Shown here: positions 43,329-51,831 of the stretch, piece after piece
Position numbering within the stretch: position 1 is the stretch's first letter
How the letters are laid out: each line of letters begins with the position of its first letter
Assembly: GCF_900129855.1 (NCBI RefSeq)
Contig: NZ_LT670819.1
Location: forward strand, 496,001-560,000
Direction of reading: 5' to 3'
DNA from: Streptomyces sp. 3214.6
Lineage (GTDB): Bacteria > Actinomycetota > Actinomycetes > Streptomycetales > Streptomycetaceae
DNA: 64,000 nt
Notes under the pieces: generated by a model
Seen by the model: only the letters and a program-made list of their open reading frames with translations
Told to the model about the DNA's origin: nothing
The model's database searches: none
Translations under genes and position numbers: made by a program

Positions 43329-43386
43329 AAATGGGTAAATTGTGGCGAACACCACCCATTGTCGGATGCGTCTTGTCGGATGCGTC
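43329..43386. repeat. Inverted repeat plus 14-bp tandem repeat upstream of the transpeptidase
   Basis: aatgggt (43330-43336) pairs with acccatt (43354-43360), with inner pairing gtgg/ccac. Directly after, ttgtcggatgcgtc is present twice head to tail (43359-43372 and 43373-43386). On the minus strand these lie about 40-100 bases upstream of the transpeptidase start, in its control region. Confidence 0.6.
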
Positions 43387-43517
43387 GCCGAGATCCCCCG
43401 GCCTGCCCGCGCATGCCAGAGGTCCGGCCGCCGACGTCGGCGTAATGGCGGCCGCGCGACGTGTTCGGCCGCGAGATGGCGCCGCCGCATGTCGCCCGCA
43501 GCGATCTCCCTCGCTCC

Positions 43518-44230
43518 CTACCGGACCGGAACCACCGGTAGGACGATGCGGGAGGGCCGGGCGGGATCGTGGAAGAGCTGCTGGTGGGCCACTCGGCCGG
43601 TGATCGCGCTCTCCTCGGGTTCACCCGTGTTGAGGTTGCGGTCCCAGCGCGGGAAGTTGCTGGAGGTGCCCTGGACCCGGATCCGGTGCCCCGCCCGGAG
43701 ACGATGCTGGTCGACCACAGGTCCATGACGTGCTCGGCCACCTCGCCCGGTGTCGCCCGGACCCGCACGAGCCGCCGACGACGTTGTGGGAGACACCGTT
43801 CTCGTCGACGTCGCACAGGCGTGCCACCCAGTCGGTCGAGGGCCCGTCGGTGGCGGCGAAGAGCACCGCCCGCACCCGGCCGGTCACTTCGACGTCCTCG
43901 GTGAGCGGTTCGGTGGTGAAGACCAGGACGTCCTCGCGCGCCTCGACGCCGCTCTGGTCGAGCGGCCCGGGACGGAAGTCGTCGCTCATGCAGAGCGCGC
44001 CTCCGGCGATGGGCGCCGGATCCATCGGGTCGTAACGGAACGCCTCGGGCTGCTCGGCGGTGGACGGCCGCTCCTGCGTCAGACGTCCGGCCGCGCGCAG
44101 GTGGAAGTCCGTGTCCACGGCCCGCGACAGGGGCCATTCCGTCTCCTCGCGCCACTGGTCGATCCCCATGACGAACAGCAGCACCTTGTCCGCGTCCGGC
44201 TCCAGAGGCGGCGACCCCGGAGGTGGATGA
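43518..44230 (-). pseudogene. CocE/NonD-type hydrolase, C-terminal part only, two frameshifts
   Basis: In three frames in order: DADKVLLFVMGIDQWREETE and VFTTEPLTEDVEVTGRVRAV LF..NGVSHNVVGG; then VRATPGEVAEHVMDLWSTS; then HRLRAGHRIRVQGTSSNFPR WDRNLNTGEPEE to a stop at 43518. This is the C-terminal jelly-roll domain of CocE/NonD hydrolases (cocaine-esterase-like, X-Pro dipeptidyl-peptidase family). Single-base deletions near 43768 (GGCGGCTC for GGCGGCCTC) and near 43700 restore frame. The alpha/beta-hydrolase domain with the catalytic Ser is absent. Confidence 0.8.
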
Positions 44231-44312
44231 AGCCCTGCCGGCGTTCCGAGCGCCGTCGGCGGAGTCGGCGACGGCACCCGTGGATCACGGTCACGACGGA
44301 CTCCCGACACGA

Positions 44313-44351
44313 AAACCGGCCGGTTTCTCGTCATCGTAAACCGATCAGTTT
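44313..44351. promoter_or_regulatory. Two TetR-style operators without a TetR gene
   Basis: aaaccggccggttt (44313-44326) is a perfect 14-bp palindrome, and aaaccgatcagttt (44338-44351) is the same form with one mismatch, 25 bp later. This AAAC-N6-GTTT form is typical of TetR-family autoregulatory operators. Neither neighbour (CocE-like pseudogene, C45 hydrolase gene) is a regulator. Confidence 0.5.
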
Positions 44352-44397
44352 CCAAATTCAACGTCCGTTGCTCCGCTCAAGGCCGAGAAGGGGGCTC

Positions 44398-45342
44398 TCA
44401 GCCCGCTCGGCCGAGGGTCACGGTGCGGGATCCCGGAGCGAAATCATCGAAGGACTGCTCCCAGGACTCGCCGGGCCAGTAGTAGGTCACACGGCCCTCG
44501 GAGGGCCGGTAATGGGCGGTATAGACGGTCCCCAGCCCCTCCTCGTACGCGGACTGGTACAGCGGCGGTTTCAGCATCGCCGCCACGTCCGCGCCCGCTG
44601 CGCGGACGGCGCTCAGTCGCTCCTGGGTCCGGGAGGACTGCTCCTGCTCGTCGGGCACCGGCATGTGCTGGTGGTTGGCGGCGCAGGCGTCTGGTGCCTC
44701 AGTCAGTGAGATGTCCGGTCCCACGAACACCGTCACCGCCTGTTCCGGATCGACAAGGGTGACGTTCTGCGGGATTGCGATCGGTATGGACCTCAGTTTG
44801 CCGACTGCCTCGTCAACGGTGTCACAGGTCTCCAGCAGGTAGCGCAGGACGATGAGGATGGCGAAGCCCGGGCCGTGGACGAAACGGCCGCCGAAGGTGA
44901 GTGAGACGGCGAGCCCGGCATCGTTCATCCCGTCCAGCAAACCCCACGCCGCATCCTGCGTTCCGATCACCGGTCGGAGGAAGTGGGAGGAGACAATGGT
45001 GCCCTCGCAGTCATCGGGGCTGAAGTCGTAGTTGCGCAGCAGGGTGCCGCTGCCGCCGATCTGGGTGCAGCCCGAGAAGAAGGGTCGCAAGGTCGCGAGG
45101 GTGAGGAAGGTCGTCGCTTCGGGCCGGTCGAGCTGGCCCGCGAGGCGGTGCAGTACGGGGACCAGCTCCGGCATGTGTGCCTCGAACAGCTTCCAGGCAC
45201 GGTCCGCGCCCTCCACGGTCCGGCTCTCCTTGGTCATCCACCCCTCCGCGAGCGGCCAGAGAGCCTGTGTATGGGCGGCCCATCGCCCGTCGCTTCCGTC
45301 GCCGAACTCGACCGCACGGAACGTCTTCTGATGTTGGCTCAT
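44398..45342 (-). CDS. C45-family Ntn hydrolase / acyltransferase-like protein
   Basis: 314 residues. The likely self-processing Cys92 is in FFSGCTQIG, the position where C45 acyl-coenzyme A:6-aminopenicillanate acyltransferases cleave; LLRNYDFSP follows as expected. Later blocks are GLLDGMNDAGLAVSLTFGGR and ILIVLRYLLETCDTVDEAVG and NVTLVDPEQAVTVFVGPD. Residues before Cys92 would be the prosegment, longer than in many members. Substrate unknown; amide hydrolysis or acyl transfer. No signal peptide. Confidence 0.82.
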   Translation of the reverse strand: MSQHQKTFRAVEFGDGSDGRWAAHTQALWPLAEGWMTKESRTVEGADRAWKLFEAHMPELVPVLHRLAGQLDRPEATTFLTLATLRPFFSGCTQIGGSGTLLRNYDFSPDDCEGTIVSSHFLRPVIGTQDAAWGLLDGMNDAGLAVSLTFGGRFVHGPGFAILIVLRYLLETCDTVDEAVGKLRSIPIAIPQNVTLVDPEQAVTVFVGPDISLTEAPDACAANHQHMPVPDEQEQSSRTQERLSAVRAAGADVAAMLKPPLYQSAYEEGLGTVYTAHYRPSEGRVTYYWPGESWEQSFDDFAPGSRTVTLGRAG

Positions 45343-45524
45343 GGCTGCTGCTTCCTTGCGGACGTCGGGCGAAGTGAGGGCAACCTAGCCAATTTCGCGG
45401 GCAGTTCACCACAGCGCGCACACCACAACGGGCACAGCCGGTGGAGGTTTCCGATGTACGCGCAGACCGTCTCGAGCGGCAGAGCAGGGCGTTTCGCCGC
45501 GGCGCCGTGGCAGTTCCCGCGCTG

Positions 45525-46520
45525 TCACCGTTGCAGGGCGTGGAGCAGCAGTGGCAAGGAGCGGTGCAGCTCGCGCTGCCAGTACGGCCAATCGTGGGTG
45601 CCGGGGCCGTAGAAGTCGGTGGTGAGGTGCCCTCCCGCGGCCTTCAGGCGGTCGGCGAGGGCGTGGTTCATCTGGTTGAGCAGCGCCTCCAGGTCGTCAT
45701 GGGCGCCGGGCGGGTCGAACGGGCCGGCGGTGCCGTCGCCGCTGGAGAGGAAGACGGGCAGGGAGCGCAACTTGTTGACGAGGTAGTACGGGTCGTGAGC
45801 CTCCCAGTTGGCGCGCTGGGCCACCGGGTCGCCCCACAGGGCGAGGGGATCCTCGCCGAACTCCTTCAACCCGTCCATCAGTCCGGACGGGAAGTCGCCG
45901 TACAGGGGGTGCGCCACGCCGCTGAAGGCGGCCACCGCCCGGAACATGCCGGGGTGGTGCGCGGCGTAGAGGAGAGAGCCCAGGCCGCCCATCGACAGCC
46001 CGGCGACCACCCGCCGGGTTCCGGCGCCGTAGCCGTGCTCCAGCAGCGGGCGCAGCTCGCCGAGGTGGAAGGTCTCCCAGGCCGGCGGGCCGCCGTCGCC
46101 GTGGTTCCACCAGTCGCTGTACCAGCCGACCGGGCCGCCTTCCGGCATGACGACCAGCACGTCGCGCAGCTGCGCGAGGTTCTCGACGTCGGTTTCGCGG
46201 GTCCAGCTGTCATAGGTGTCGCAGCAGCCGTGAAGCAGGTACAGCACCGGCCACCGCCGGCTCTTACGGTGCTCGCTCCAGCCGTCCGGGGTGAGCAGCC
46301 GCACCTTGGCGGTACGGCCCAACGCCGGCGACGCGACGGTCAGGTCGATCTGACGAGGGCCGACTTTCTCCTCTGCCACGACCCGGGCACCGCCCTCCTT
46401 GCCCTTGCCGCCGGCACCGACGGTGGCGGTCGCGGTCGCGGTCGCGGTCGCGGGCAGGACTGCCATGACCAGCGCCACCAGAATCGTCCAGATCAACAGG
46501 CGAGCACGGCCAGGATGCAC
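45525..46520 (-). CDS. Secreted esterase of the antigen-85/esterase-D-like group
   Basis: 331 residues. A signal peptide (LLIWTILVALVMAVLP) is followed by an (Ala-Thr)n stretch encoded by a 6-bp DNA repeat. The alpha/beta-hydrolase core is WPVLYLLHGCCDTYDSW, VVMPEGGPVGWYSDW, the nucleophile elbow AGLSMGG (Ser176) and THDWPYWQ with the catalytic His. This fold group includes mycolyltransferases and carboxylesterases acting outside the cell. No lipid-binding signature was seen. Confidence 0.87.
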   Translation of the reverse strand: MHPGRARLLIWTILVALVMAVLPATATATATATVGAGGKGKEGGARVVAEEKVGPRQIDLTVASPALGRTAKVRLLTPDGWSEHRKSRRWPVLYLLHGCCDTYDSWTRETDVENLAQLRDVLVVMPEGGPVGWYSDWWNHGDGGPPAWETFHLGELRPLLEHGYGAGTRRVVAGLSMGGLGSLLYAAHHPGMFRAVAAFSGVAHPLYGDFPSGLMDGLKEFGEDPLALWGDPVAQRANWEAHDPYYLVNKLRSLPVFLSSGDGTAGPFDPPGAHDDLEALLNQMNHALADRLKAAGGHLTTDFYGPGTHDWPYWQRELHRSLPLLLHALQR

Positions 46521-46680
46521 GGCGGGCCTCCACTTCCAGCGAAACCTGTCGGCTTCGGATCAGTGACACTGGGGAGCGTACGGACCGCCGCGGTATCGGT
46601 CACTACGTCAGACAGCCGAGGTTTGACGGAAGGCAGAATTCCGGCGGTGGTTGATTCCGCGTTCGCTACCGTGTCGGTCC

Positions 46681-47538
46681 ATGACAGTCCTGATCATCGG
46701 GGGCAGTGGTTTCCTGGGCGCCGAGCTGATCCGGCAGGCCACCGCGGCGGGGCTCGAGACGTCCGCGACGTTCGCATCCCGGCCCGGCACGGCCGCGGGG
46801 GTGTCCTGGCATCCGCTCGACATCCGCGACCCTGCGCGTGTCGCCACGGTGCTCGCGGACGTGGCGCCGTCGGTCGTGGTCAACGCGTCGAGCGGCGGGG
46901 CCGACTGGGCGGTGACCGCCGACGGCGCCCTCCGCGTGGCGCTGGCCGCCGCCGAGCGGGGCTGCCGCCTGGTCCATGTCTCCAGCGACGCGGTGTTCTC
47001 CGGCGCGCGCGTCCGCTACGACGAGAGCTGCCTGCCCGATCCGCTCACCCCCTACGGCGCCGCGAAGGCCGCCGCCGAGACGGCGGTGCGACTGCTGATG
47101 CCGGCCGCCGCCGTCGCCCGGACTTCGCTGATCGTCGGACATGGCCGGTCCGCGCACGAGCGCACCGTGCACGCTCTGGCGGACGGCACCCGCGAGGGGG
47201 TCTTGTTCACCGACGACATCCGCTGCCCCGTCCATGTCGAGGACCTGGCCGCCGCGTTGTGGGAGATCGCGCTGTCCGACGCGGCCGGGATGTTCCATCT
47301 CGCCGGTCCGGACGCCCTGAGCCGCCACGGCCTCGGCGTGCTGATCGCCCGGCGCGACGGCCTCGACGACGCGCGGCTGCCTGCCGGGCGACGAGCCGAC
47401 ACCTCCCTGCCCGGGGCCCTCGACGTACGCCTCGACAGCGGCGCCACACAGCAGCGGTTGCGGACGCGGCTGCGCGGCGCCCGCGCGTTCCTGCAAGGGC
47501 CTGCCGGACCCGGCGCCCCAAGCGCCGTGCCGGTGTGA
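46681..47538 (+). CDS. NAD(P)-dependent sugar-nucleotide-reductase-like protein (RmlD/extended SDR type)
   Basis: 285 residues from ATG 46681. Glycine-rich MTVLIIGGSGFLGAELIRQA, then LDIRDPARV, VVNASSGG and the catalytic-type region HVSSDAVFSGARVRYDESC, and DPLTPYGAAKAAAE (Tyr-x-x-x-Lys). This resembles dTDP-4-dehydrorhamnose reductase but stands outside any dTDP-sugar cluster, so the substrate is unclear. CPVHVEDLAAALWEIAL is the usual C-terminal block. Confidence 0.82.
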   Translation: MTVLIIGGSGFLGAELIRQATAAGLETSATFASRPGTAAGVSWHPLDIRDPARVATVLADVAPSVVVNASSGGADWAVTADGALRVALAAAERGCRLVHVSSDAVFSGARVRYDESCLPDPLTPYGAAKAAAETAVRLLMPAAAVARTSLIVGHGRSAHERTVHALADGTREGVLFTDDIRCPVHVEDLAAALWEIALSDAAGMFHLAGPDALSRHGLGVLIARRDGLDDARLPAGRRADTSLPGALDVRLDSGATQQRLRTRLRGARAFLQGPAGPGAPSAVPV

Positions 47539-47633
47539 CCGCTTGTACCCGACATGATCGGGCACAGACTGTCGGGTCCGGCCCGATGCCTGCCGCCTAG
47601 CGTGGTGATCACAAGCAAGGAAGGAGACCGGAC

Positions 47634-48500
47634 GTGCTGGAGCGGCTCAACAAGGCCATGGAGCACATCGAGCGGGAGCTCGATCAGACCGTCGACGTGG
47701 CCGGGCTGGCGCGGATCGCGGCCACCTCGGAGTATCACCTGCGCCGGATGTTCTCCGCGCTCGCGGGCATACCTCTGTCGGAGTACATACGGCGTCGCCG
47801 ACTCACCGTCGCGGGCGCCGAGGTGCTCGCAGGGCGTGAGTCGCTGTTGGAGATCGCGGTGCGTTACGGCTACGGCTCGGGCGAGGCGTTCGCCCGGGCG
47901 TTTCGTGCCATGCACGGTGTCGGGCCGGGCGAGGCCAGGCGCACCGGCGCCGCGCTCGTCTCCCAGCCCCGGTTGACCTTCCGCCTCACTGTGGAAGGAA
48001 GCAGCAGCATGCGCTATCGCGTAGTGGACAGGCCGGAGTTCAACGTCGTCGGCCTCAAGGCCCGGGTGCCTTTGGTGCACGCGGGGCCGAACCAGGCGAT
48101 CATCGACTTCGTCCGCGGGATCGAGCGGCAGGTCCTGGATCACCTGGGGAAGCTGTCTGACCAGGAGCCGTACGGCATGGTGGCGGTCTGTGACGACCTG
48201 GACCCGAGCCGGGCCGAGGGCACCGAACTCGACTACTACCAGGGGGTGATCACGTCAGCGGCTGCCCCCGACGGCACCGTGCTTCTCCCTGTCCCGGCCG
48301 GAACCTGGGCGGTCTTCACCACCTCCGGGCCGGCGCCGCAGGCCATCCAGGAGCTGTGGCGGGACGTGTTCACGGAGTGGTTCCCGTCCAACCCGTACCG
48401 CAGCCGCCCCGGCCCGGAGATCCTGAGCACCCGCCTGTCGCCCGACAAGAGCGAGGCCGACGCCGAACTGTGGCTTCCGGTGGAGCGGGAACAGGGCTGA
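47634..48500 (+). CDS. AraC-family regulator fused to a GyrI-like effector domain
   Basis: 288 residues, with the DNA-binding part first: VDVAGLARIAATSEYHLRRM FSALAGIPLSEYIRRRRL and LLEIAVRYGYGSGEAFARAF. From residue 125 a GyrI/SOUL-like domain follows (MRYRVVDRPEFNVVGLKARV, ELDYYQGVITSAAA, PAGTWAVFTTSGPAPQAIQE LWRDVF). This is the Rob/MarA-like type known to bind hydrophobic drugs. It shares no obvious operon; starts 95 bases after the preceding gene. Confidence 0.88.
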   Translation: MLERLNKAMEHIERELDQTVDVAGLARIAATSEYHLRRMFSALAGIPLSEYIRRRRLTVAGAEVLAGRESLLEIAVRYGYGSGEAFARAFRAMHGVGPGEARRTGAALVSQPRLTFRLTVEGSSSMRYRVVDRPEFNVVGLKARVPLVHAGPNQAIIDFVRGIERQVLDHLGKLSDQEPYGMVAVCDDLDPSRAEGTELDYYQGVITSAAAPDGTVLLPVPAGTWAVFTTSGPAPQAIQELWRDVFTEWFPSNPYRSRPGPEILSTRLSPDKSEADAELWLPVEREQG

Positions 48501-48581
48501 GCACAGCACGCCGCACGCAGAGGCAAGGTGAACCGCGCTTCCGTGAGGGATACGGAGGTCGGCGAATCCGTTTGGTCTCAC

Positions 48582-49673
48582 CTAGCCCGCGCGGTCCAGG
48601 CGGAAGCGGGGGTGAGGTTCGGCTCGGCCGGTGGCGAGGTCGGCCGCCATCGCGCCGATCAGCGGGGCGAATTTCGCGCCGTGGCCGGAGCACGGGGAAG
48701 CGATGACGAACGGGCCGTGGCGGTCGACGACGAAGTCCTCGTCGGCGGTGGTGGTGTAGAGGCAGCTCGCTTCGGCCACCGGGTCGGGCTCGAGGCCCGG
48801 GAGGCGGTCGCGTACGAAGCCGCTCACCCGGGCCCGCGAGGACGGGTCGACGACGCCGGTGCGGGTGCGGGCGGTGGTGGGGGTGCCGCGGTCGTGCTCG
48901 GCGACCTTGACAGTGGGGAGCGGGCCACCGTCGCTGCCCGACGGGAGGCCGTACATGTGCAGGTCGCCGTCCCAGATCAGGGTCGGCCACCGCACGGAGG
49001 GCTCTCGCTGCCGGAAGTGGAAGACCTGCTGCTGGGTCACCTCCAACTGCGGTAGCAAAAGGGGAAGTTCGAGTTCGGGCAGCCAGGGGCCGGCCGCGAT
49101 CACCACCGTTTCGGCGACGATCTCGCGGCCGTCCTCGGTGCGCAGGAGCACCTGCTCCGGGGTGTCCTGGACGTCGATGTCCGTGACGCGTGTACCGATG
49201 ATCGCCTGTGCCCCGTGCTCGATCGCCCGTCGTACGCAGGCCGCGACGGTCCGGTCGGCGTCGACGACGCCCGCCTCCGGGTGGTACAGCACCGGGCCCG
49301 TGATACGGATGTACGGCCAGCGCTCCGAGGCCTCTTCCGGGGCGAGGAGTTCGTGGGGCACGTCAGCCGCGGCAAGGAGTTCCGCGATCGCGCCCGGGTC
49401 ACGGTCCTCGCCCATGTCGAGACCACCGGTCGTGCGCAGCAAGGGAGTTGAGGCGTCGTCCTCCAGTTCCCGCCATTGCTCGTGGGCCTGCCCGGTGAGC
49501 CGTACGTAGAAGGGGTCGTCGTAGGCTCGTCGGAAGATCCGTGAGCTGCCGTGCGAACTGCCGTGTTTGTGGCCGATGTCGTACGCCTCGATCAGCGTGA
49601 CCTCATGGCCTCGCCGGGCCAGTTGCCAGGCGGTGGCCGCGCCCGTCAGCCCGGCGCCCACGACGGCGATCAC
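48582..49673 (-). CDS. Sarcosine-oxidase-like flavoenzyme (monomeric SoxA/N-methyl-tryptophan oxidase type)
   Basis: 363 residues. The dinucleotide fold opens IAVVGAGLTGAATAWQLARR. GHKHGSSHGSSRIFRRAY is the flavin-phosphate and Arg region. Cys304 (EASCLYTTTADEDFVVDRH) is where monomeric sarcosine oxidase covalently attaches FAD, and SPCSGHGAKFAPLIG is the substrate-pocket loop. It should oxidise an N-methyl or secondary amino acid and release H2O2. The stop lies close to the end of the opposite AraC gene. Confidence 0.87.
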   Translation of the reverse strand: MIAVVGAGLTGAATAWQLARRGHEVTLIEAYDIGHKHGSSHGSSRIFRRAYDDPFYVRLTGQAHEQWRELEDDASTPLLRTTGGLDMGEDRDPGAIAELLAAADVPHELLAPEEASERWPYIRITGPVLYHPEAGVVDADRTVAACVRRAIEHGAQAIIGTRVTDIDVQDTPEQVLLRTEDGREIVAETVVIAAGPWLPELELPLLLPQLEVTQQQVFHFRQREPSVRWPTLIWDGDLHMYGLPSGSDGGPLPTVKVAEHDRGTPTTARTRTGVVDPSSRARVSGFVRDRLPGLEPDPVAEASCLYTTTADEDFVVDRHGPFVIASPCSGHGAKFAPLIGAMAADLATGRAEPHPRFRLDRAG

Positions 49674-49891
49674 AGACCCTCCCCGGGGATCGAGTTCGTG
49701 CCCGCGAGGGGGACGCGGGCCATGGCAGTGAGCTCGATCGTAGGCCGAAGGGCCGGGTGCCGCCCCCGAGGAGGCGGCACCCGGCAGCGTCTGGACGGAG
49801 ATCGTGCCGCCGTAGACGTTGAGGAACTGCTGCCGTGAACGTTCTCGGGTCTTTCGGCGTCACAGCGGTAACCGATCCCGAGGGAGTCACC

Positions 49892-50440
49892 ATGACCGCC
49901 GGACGTTCCCGTGTTCGATTCGTGGCCACGGCCGCGCTGCTCGGGGCCCTGCCGCTGGCCACCACGGCCTGCGGCGCCTCGACCGCCACGACCTCCGCCG
50001 ACATCAAGGAGCCGGCGAGCGGCTGGGAGGAGCCTGCCTCGTACTCCTACACGTTGACGTCGAGCACCCAGGTCCTGGCGGGGACGTTCCGGGTGACGGT
50101 GCACGACGGCGAGGTGACGGAGGTGGTCGGGCTCGACGAGGACAGCCGGCGACAGGCGCGGGATCTGCCGGGCGAAGTACCCACCCTCGGCAAGCTGTTG
50201 AAGACACTGCACCGGGCCCGCAGCGAGGACGCGGACACGGCCGAGGCGCAGTACGCCGCCGACGGGCACCCTGTGCGGATCTCCCTGGACTGGGACAAGA
50301 ACTCCATCGACGACGAAGCCCTGTACACCATCAGCTCCTACGAACCGGCCTCCGGCCAGGCGGCTTCGTCCGAATCACCGAGCCGGGCGGACGACGCTGC
50401 TTTGCGGACACTACCTAGGGGCGCGGGCCACCGCTGGTGA
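49892..50440 (+). CDS. Lipoprotein of the DUF6174 type
   Basis: ATG 49892 after GAGGGAG; an upstream ATG at 49835 is less likely. Signal (RFVATAALLGALPLA) and lipobox TTAC. The domain reads EPASYSYTLTSSTQVLAGTF RVTV, then EVTEVVGLDEDSRRQARDLP and TAEAQYAADGHPVRISLDWD. Function unknown. The last 26 bases overlap the 3' end of the convergent chitinase gene, and the final residues (RTLPRGAGHRW) look like readthrough into it, so the natural stop may have been lost. Confidence 0.75.
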   Translation: MTAGRSRVRFVATAALLGALPLATTACGASTATTSADIKEPASGWEEPASYSYTLTSSTQVLAGTFRVTVHDGEVTEVVGLDEDSRRQARDLPGEVPTLGKLLKTLHRARSEDADTAEAQYAADGHPVRISLDWDKNSIDDEALYTISSYEPASGQAASSESPSRADDAALRTLPRGAGHRW

Positions 50441-51503
50441 ACGGTTCGAAGGATTGGCTGAAGTGCCAGGTGTCCTGGGCGATGCCGGAGCACGAATCGG
50501 AGCCGGCGGTGCCCGGGCAGCCGCCGTTGTCGCGCTGGAGCGCCCAGAACGAGAGCGTGTTGATCTTCTTTGCCTCGGCCCATTTCTCCACCGTGACCGC
50601 GTCCTGTGGGGTGAAGGTCTCCTCGGGTCCGAAGTCGTCGATGCCGGGCATCTCGATGACGCCGATCATGTTCCACAGCCTCGCGGAACTCTTCTTCGGG
50701 TAGAGCGCCGCCAGTTGATCGTGCAGGCCGGCAGCGGCCGTCTCGGTGTCAGCTGCCATGTCGTGGGTGGCGCCGTCGTAGTAGTCGAACGTCATGAGGT
50801 TGACGACGTCCACCCGCGCGCCGTTGTCGACGGCGTTCTGCAACAGGGCCAGGCCGTTGGCTTCGAGGCCGGTCGTGGAGGTCGGCAGGGTGTAGGAGAA
50901 CTGAACGCTGCGGCCGGTGCGGTCGGCCCAGCGCTGGACCTCGGCGATCGCCTTGTTGCGGCGGTCGACGCCGGCGGCGTTGTTGATGGAGTCGCCCTCG
51001 ACGTCGAGGTCGATCCGGGTGATGCCGTACGTCGTGACGAGGCTCTCGTACACCTTGGCGATGGCGTCGACGCTGGTGCAACTGTCCGCCAGTTCGGTGC
51101 CGGTGGTGTCGGCGGACCAGCCGCCGAAGGACGGGATGGCGTTGCCGCCGCGTGCCTGGATCATGGCGATGTCGCGGCCGAACGTGGTGCGGGCGATCGG
51201 CTGGTCGGTCTCGCCGTTCCAGTACGCGGTGCACGAGCCCGCCGTGGCCGTCTGAAGGAAGGCCAGGGTGAGGTACTTGTTGCCCGAGGCGGCGGCGAGT
51301 CGGGCCGGGCTCTCGCCGGTCCACGCCTCGAAGTAGGGCGCCGCCACATGGGGCGGCATGGGCCTGCCGGGGGCCGGGAGGGAGTCCGGCACGGCAAGCG
51401 CGTCGCCTCCTCCCAGTGCGACAAGCCCGGCGGACACAGCGGTCACGCTCAGGCAGGACAGCAACGTACGAAGAGGACCAGGTCGTCTCACAGACGCTCC
51501 CAT
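50415..51503 (-). CDS. GH18 chitinase
   Basis: 362 residues from ATG 51503, signal peptide to about residue 37 (LRTLLSCLSVTAVSAGLVAL). The TIM-barrel motifs are AIPSFGGWS (SxGG) and ITRIDLDVEG with acid Glu169; the usual first Asp-Gly of the DGxDxDxE motif is changed to Thr-Arg-Ile, but the last Asp and Glu remain. MTFDYYDG (170-end Tyr region) follows. No chitin-binding domain is present. Promoter carries a DasR-type operator, so it should be repressed by DasR and induced by GlcNAc-6-P or chitin. Confidence 0.9.
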   Translation of the reverse strand: MGASVRRPGPLRTLLSCLSVTAVSAGLVALGGGDALAVPDSLPAPGRPMPPHVAAPYFEAWTGESPARLAAASGNKYLTLAFLQTATAGSCTAYWNGETDQPIARTTFGRDIAMIQARGGNAIPSFGGWSADTTGTELADSCTSVDAIAKVYESLVTTYGITRIDLDVEGDSINNAAGVDRRNKAIAEVQRWADRTGRSVQFSYTLPTSTTGLEANGLALLQNAVDNGARVDVVNLMTFDYYDGATHDMAADTETAAAGLHDQLAALYPKKSSARLWNMIGVIEMPGIDDFGPEETFTPQDAVTVEKWAEAKKINTLSFWALQRDNGGCPGTAGSDSCSGIAQDTWHFSQSFEPFTSGGPRP

Positions 51504-51561
51504 GGGGAAAAGGGCAGGCGGGGACAGCGGAAGGACAGAACCGCGGGGTGAACAGTGACCC

Positions 51562-51609
51562 ATGATTGGACTAGACCAGCTAACTGTCAAGGTTCTTTAC
51601 AGTTAGCTG
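51562..51609 (-). promoter_or_regulatory. Chitinase promoter with DasR-type operator (dre)
   Basis: On the minus strand TTGACA (51590-51585) and AATCAT (51567-51562) form a promoter with a 17-base spacer. The sequence TGGACTAGACCA (51567-51578) matches the DasR dre core TGGTCTAGACCA in 11 of 12 positions and lies inside the spacer. A perfect 11-bp inverted repeat with an 11-base spacer (51577-51587 and 51599-51609) covers the -35. The transcript would start near 51555, 50 bases before the ATG. Confidence 0.8.
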
Positions 51610-51780
51610 ACCAAGCCTGGAGAGCCGCTCGCCCCACTGGCCCGCGCCCCCTTGTCCCCCCGGTTCGGTTCGCCACGGACACCCTGCGGAGCCGGCGCCG
51701 CCCTCAGTGGTCCGCTCGGGCCTCCGCCGTCCCCCACACCGACACCTCGGGTGCGGGCGCATTCCGCCCTTTCGAATCTT

Positions 51781-51806
51781 TCCGGATATGGTTTTTCATA
51801 TCCGGA
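51781..51806. promoter_or_regulatory. Perfect inverted repeat in front of the second SpoIIE gene
   Basis: tccggatatg (51781-51790) and catatccgga (51797-51806) are perfect 10-bp arms with a six-base spacer, 25 bases before the start codon. It could be an operator or an mRNA hairpin near the ribosome binding site. Confidence 0.55.
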
Positions 51807-51831
51807 TATAGCCTGCCGGGGAGGTAGCACG

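Noticed and set aside
45441..47600. 719-codon + strand frame
   Set aside because: Antisense of the esterase gene and then frame-shifted over the sugar-reductase gene; no domain.
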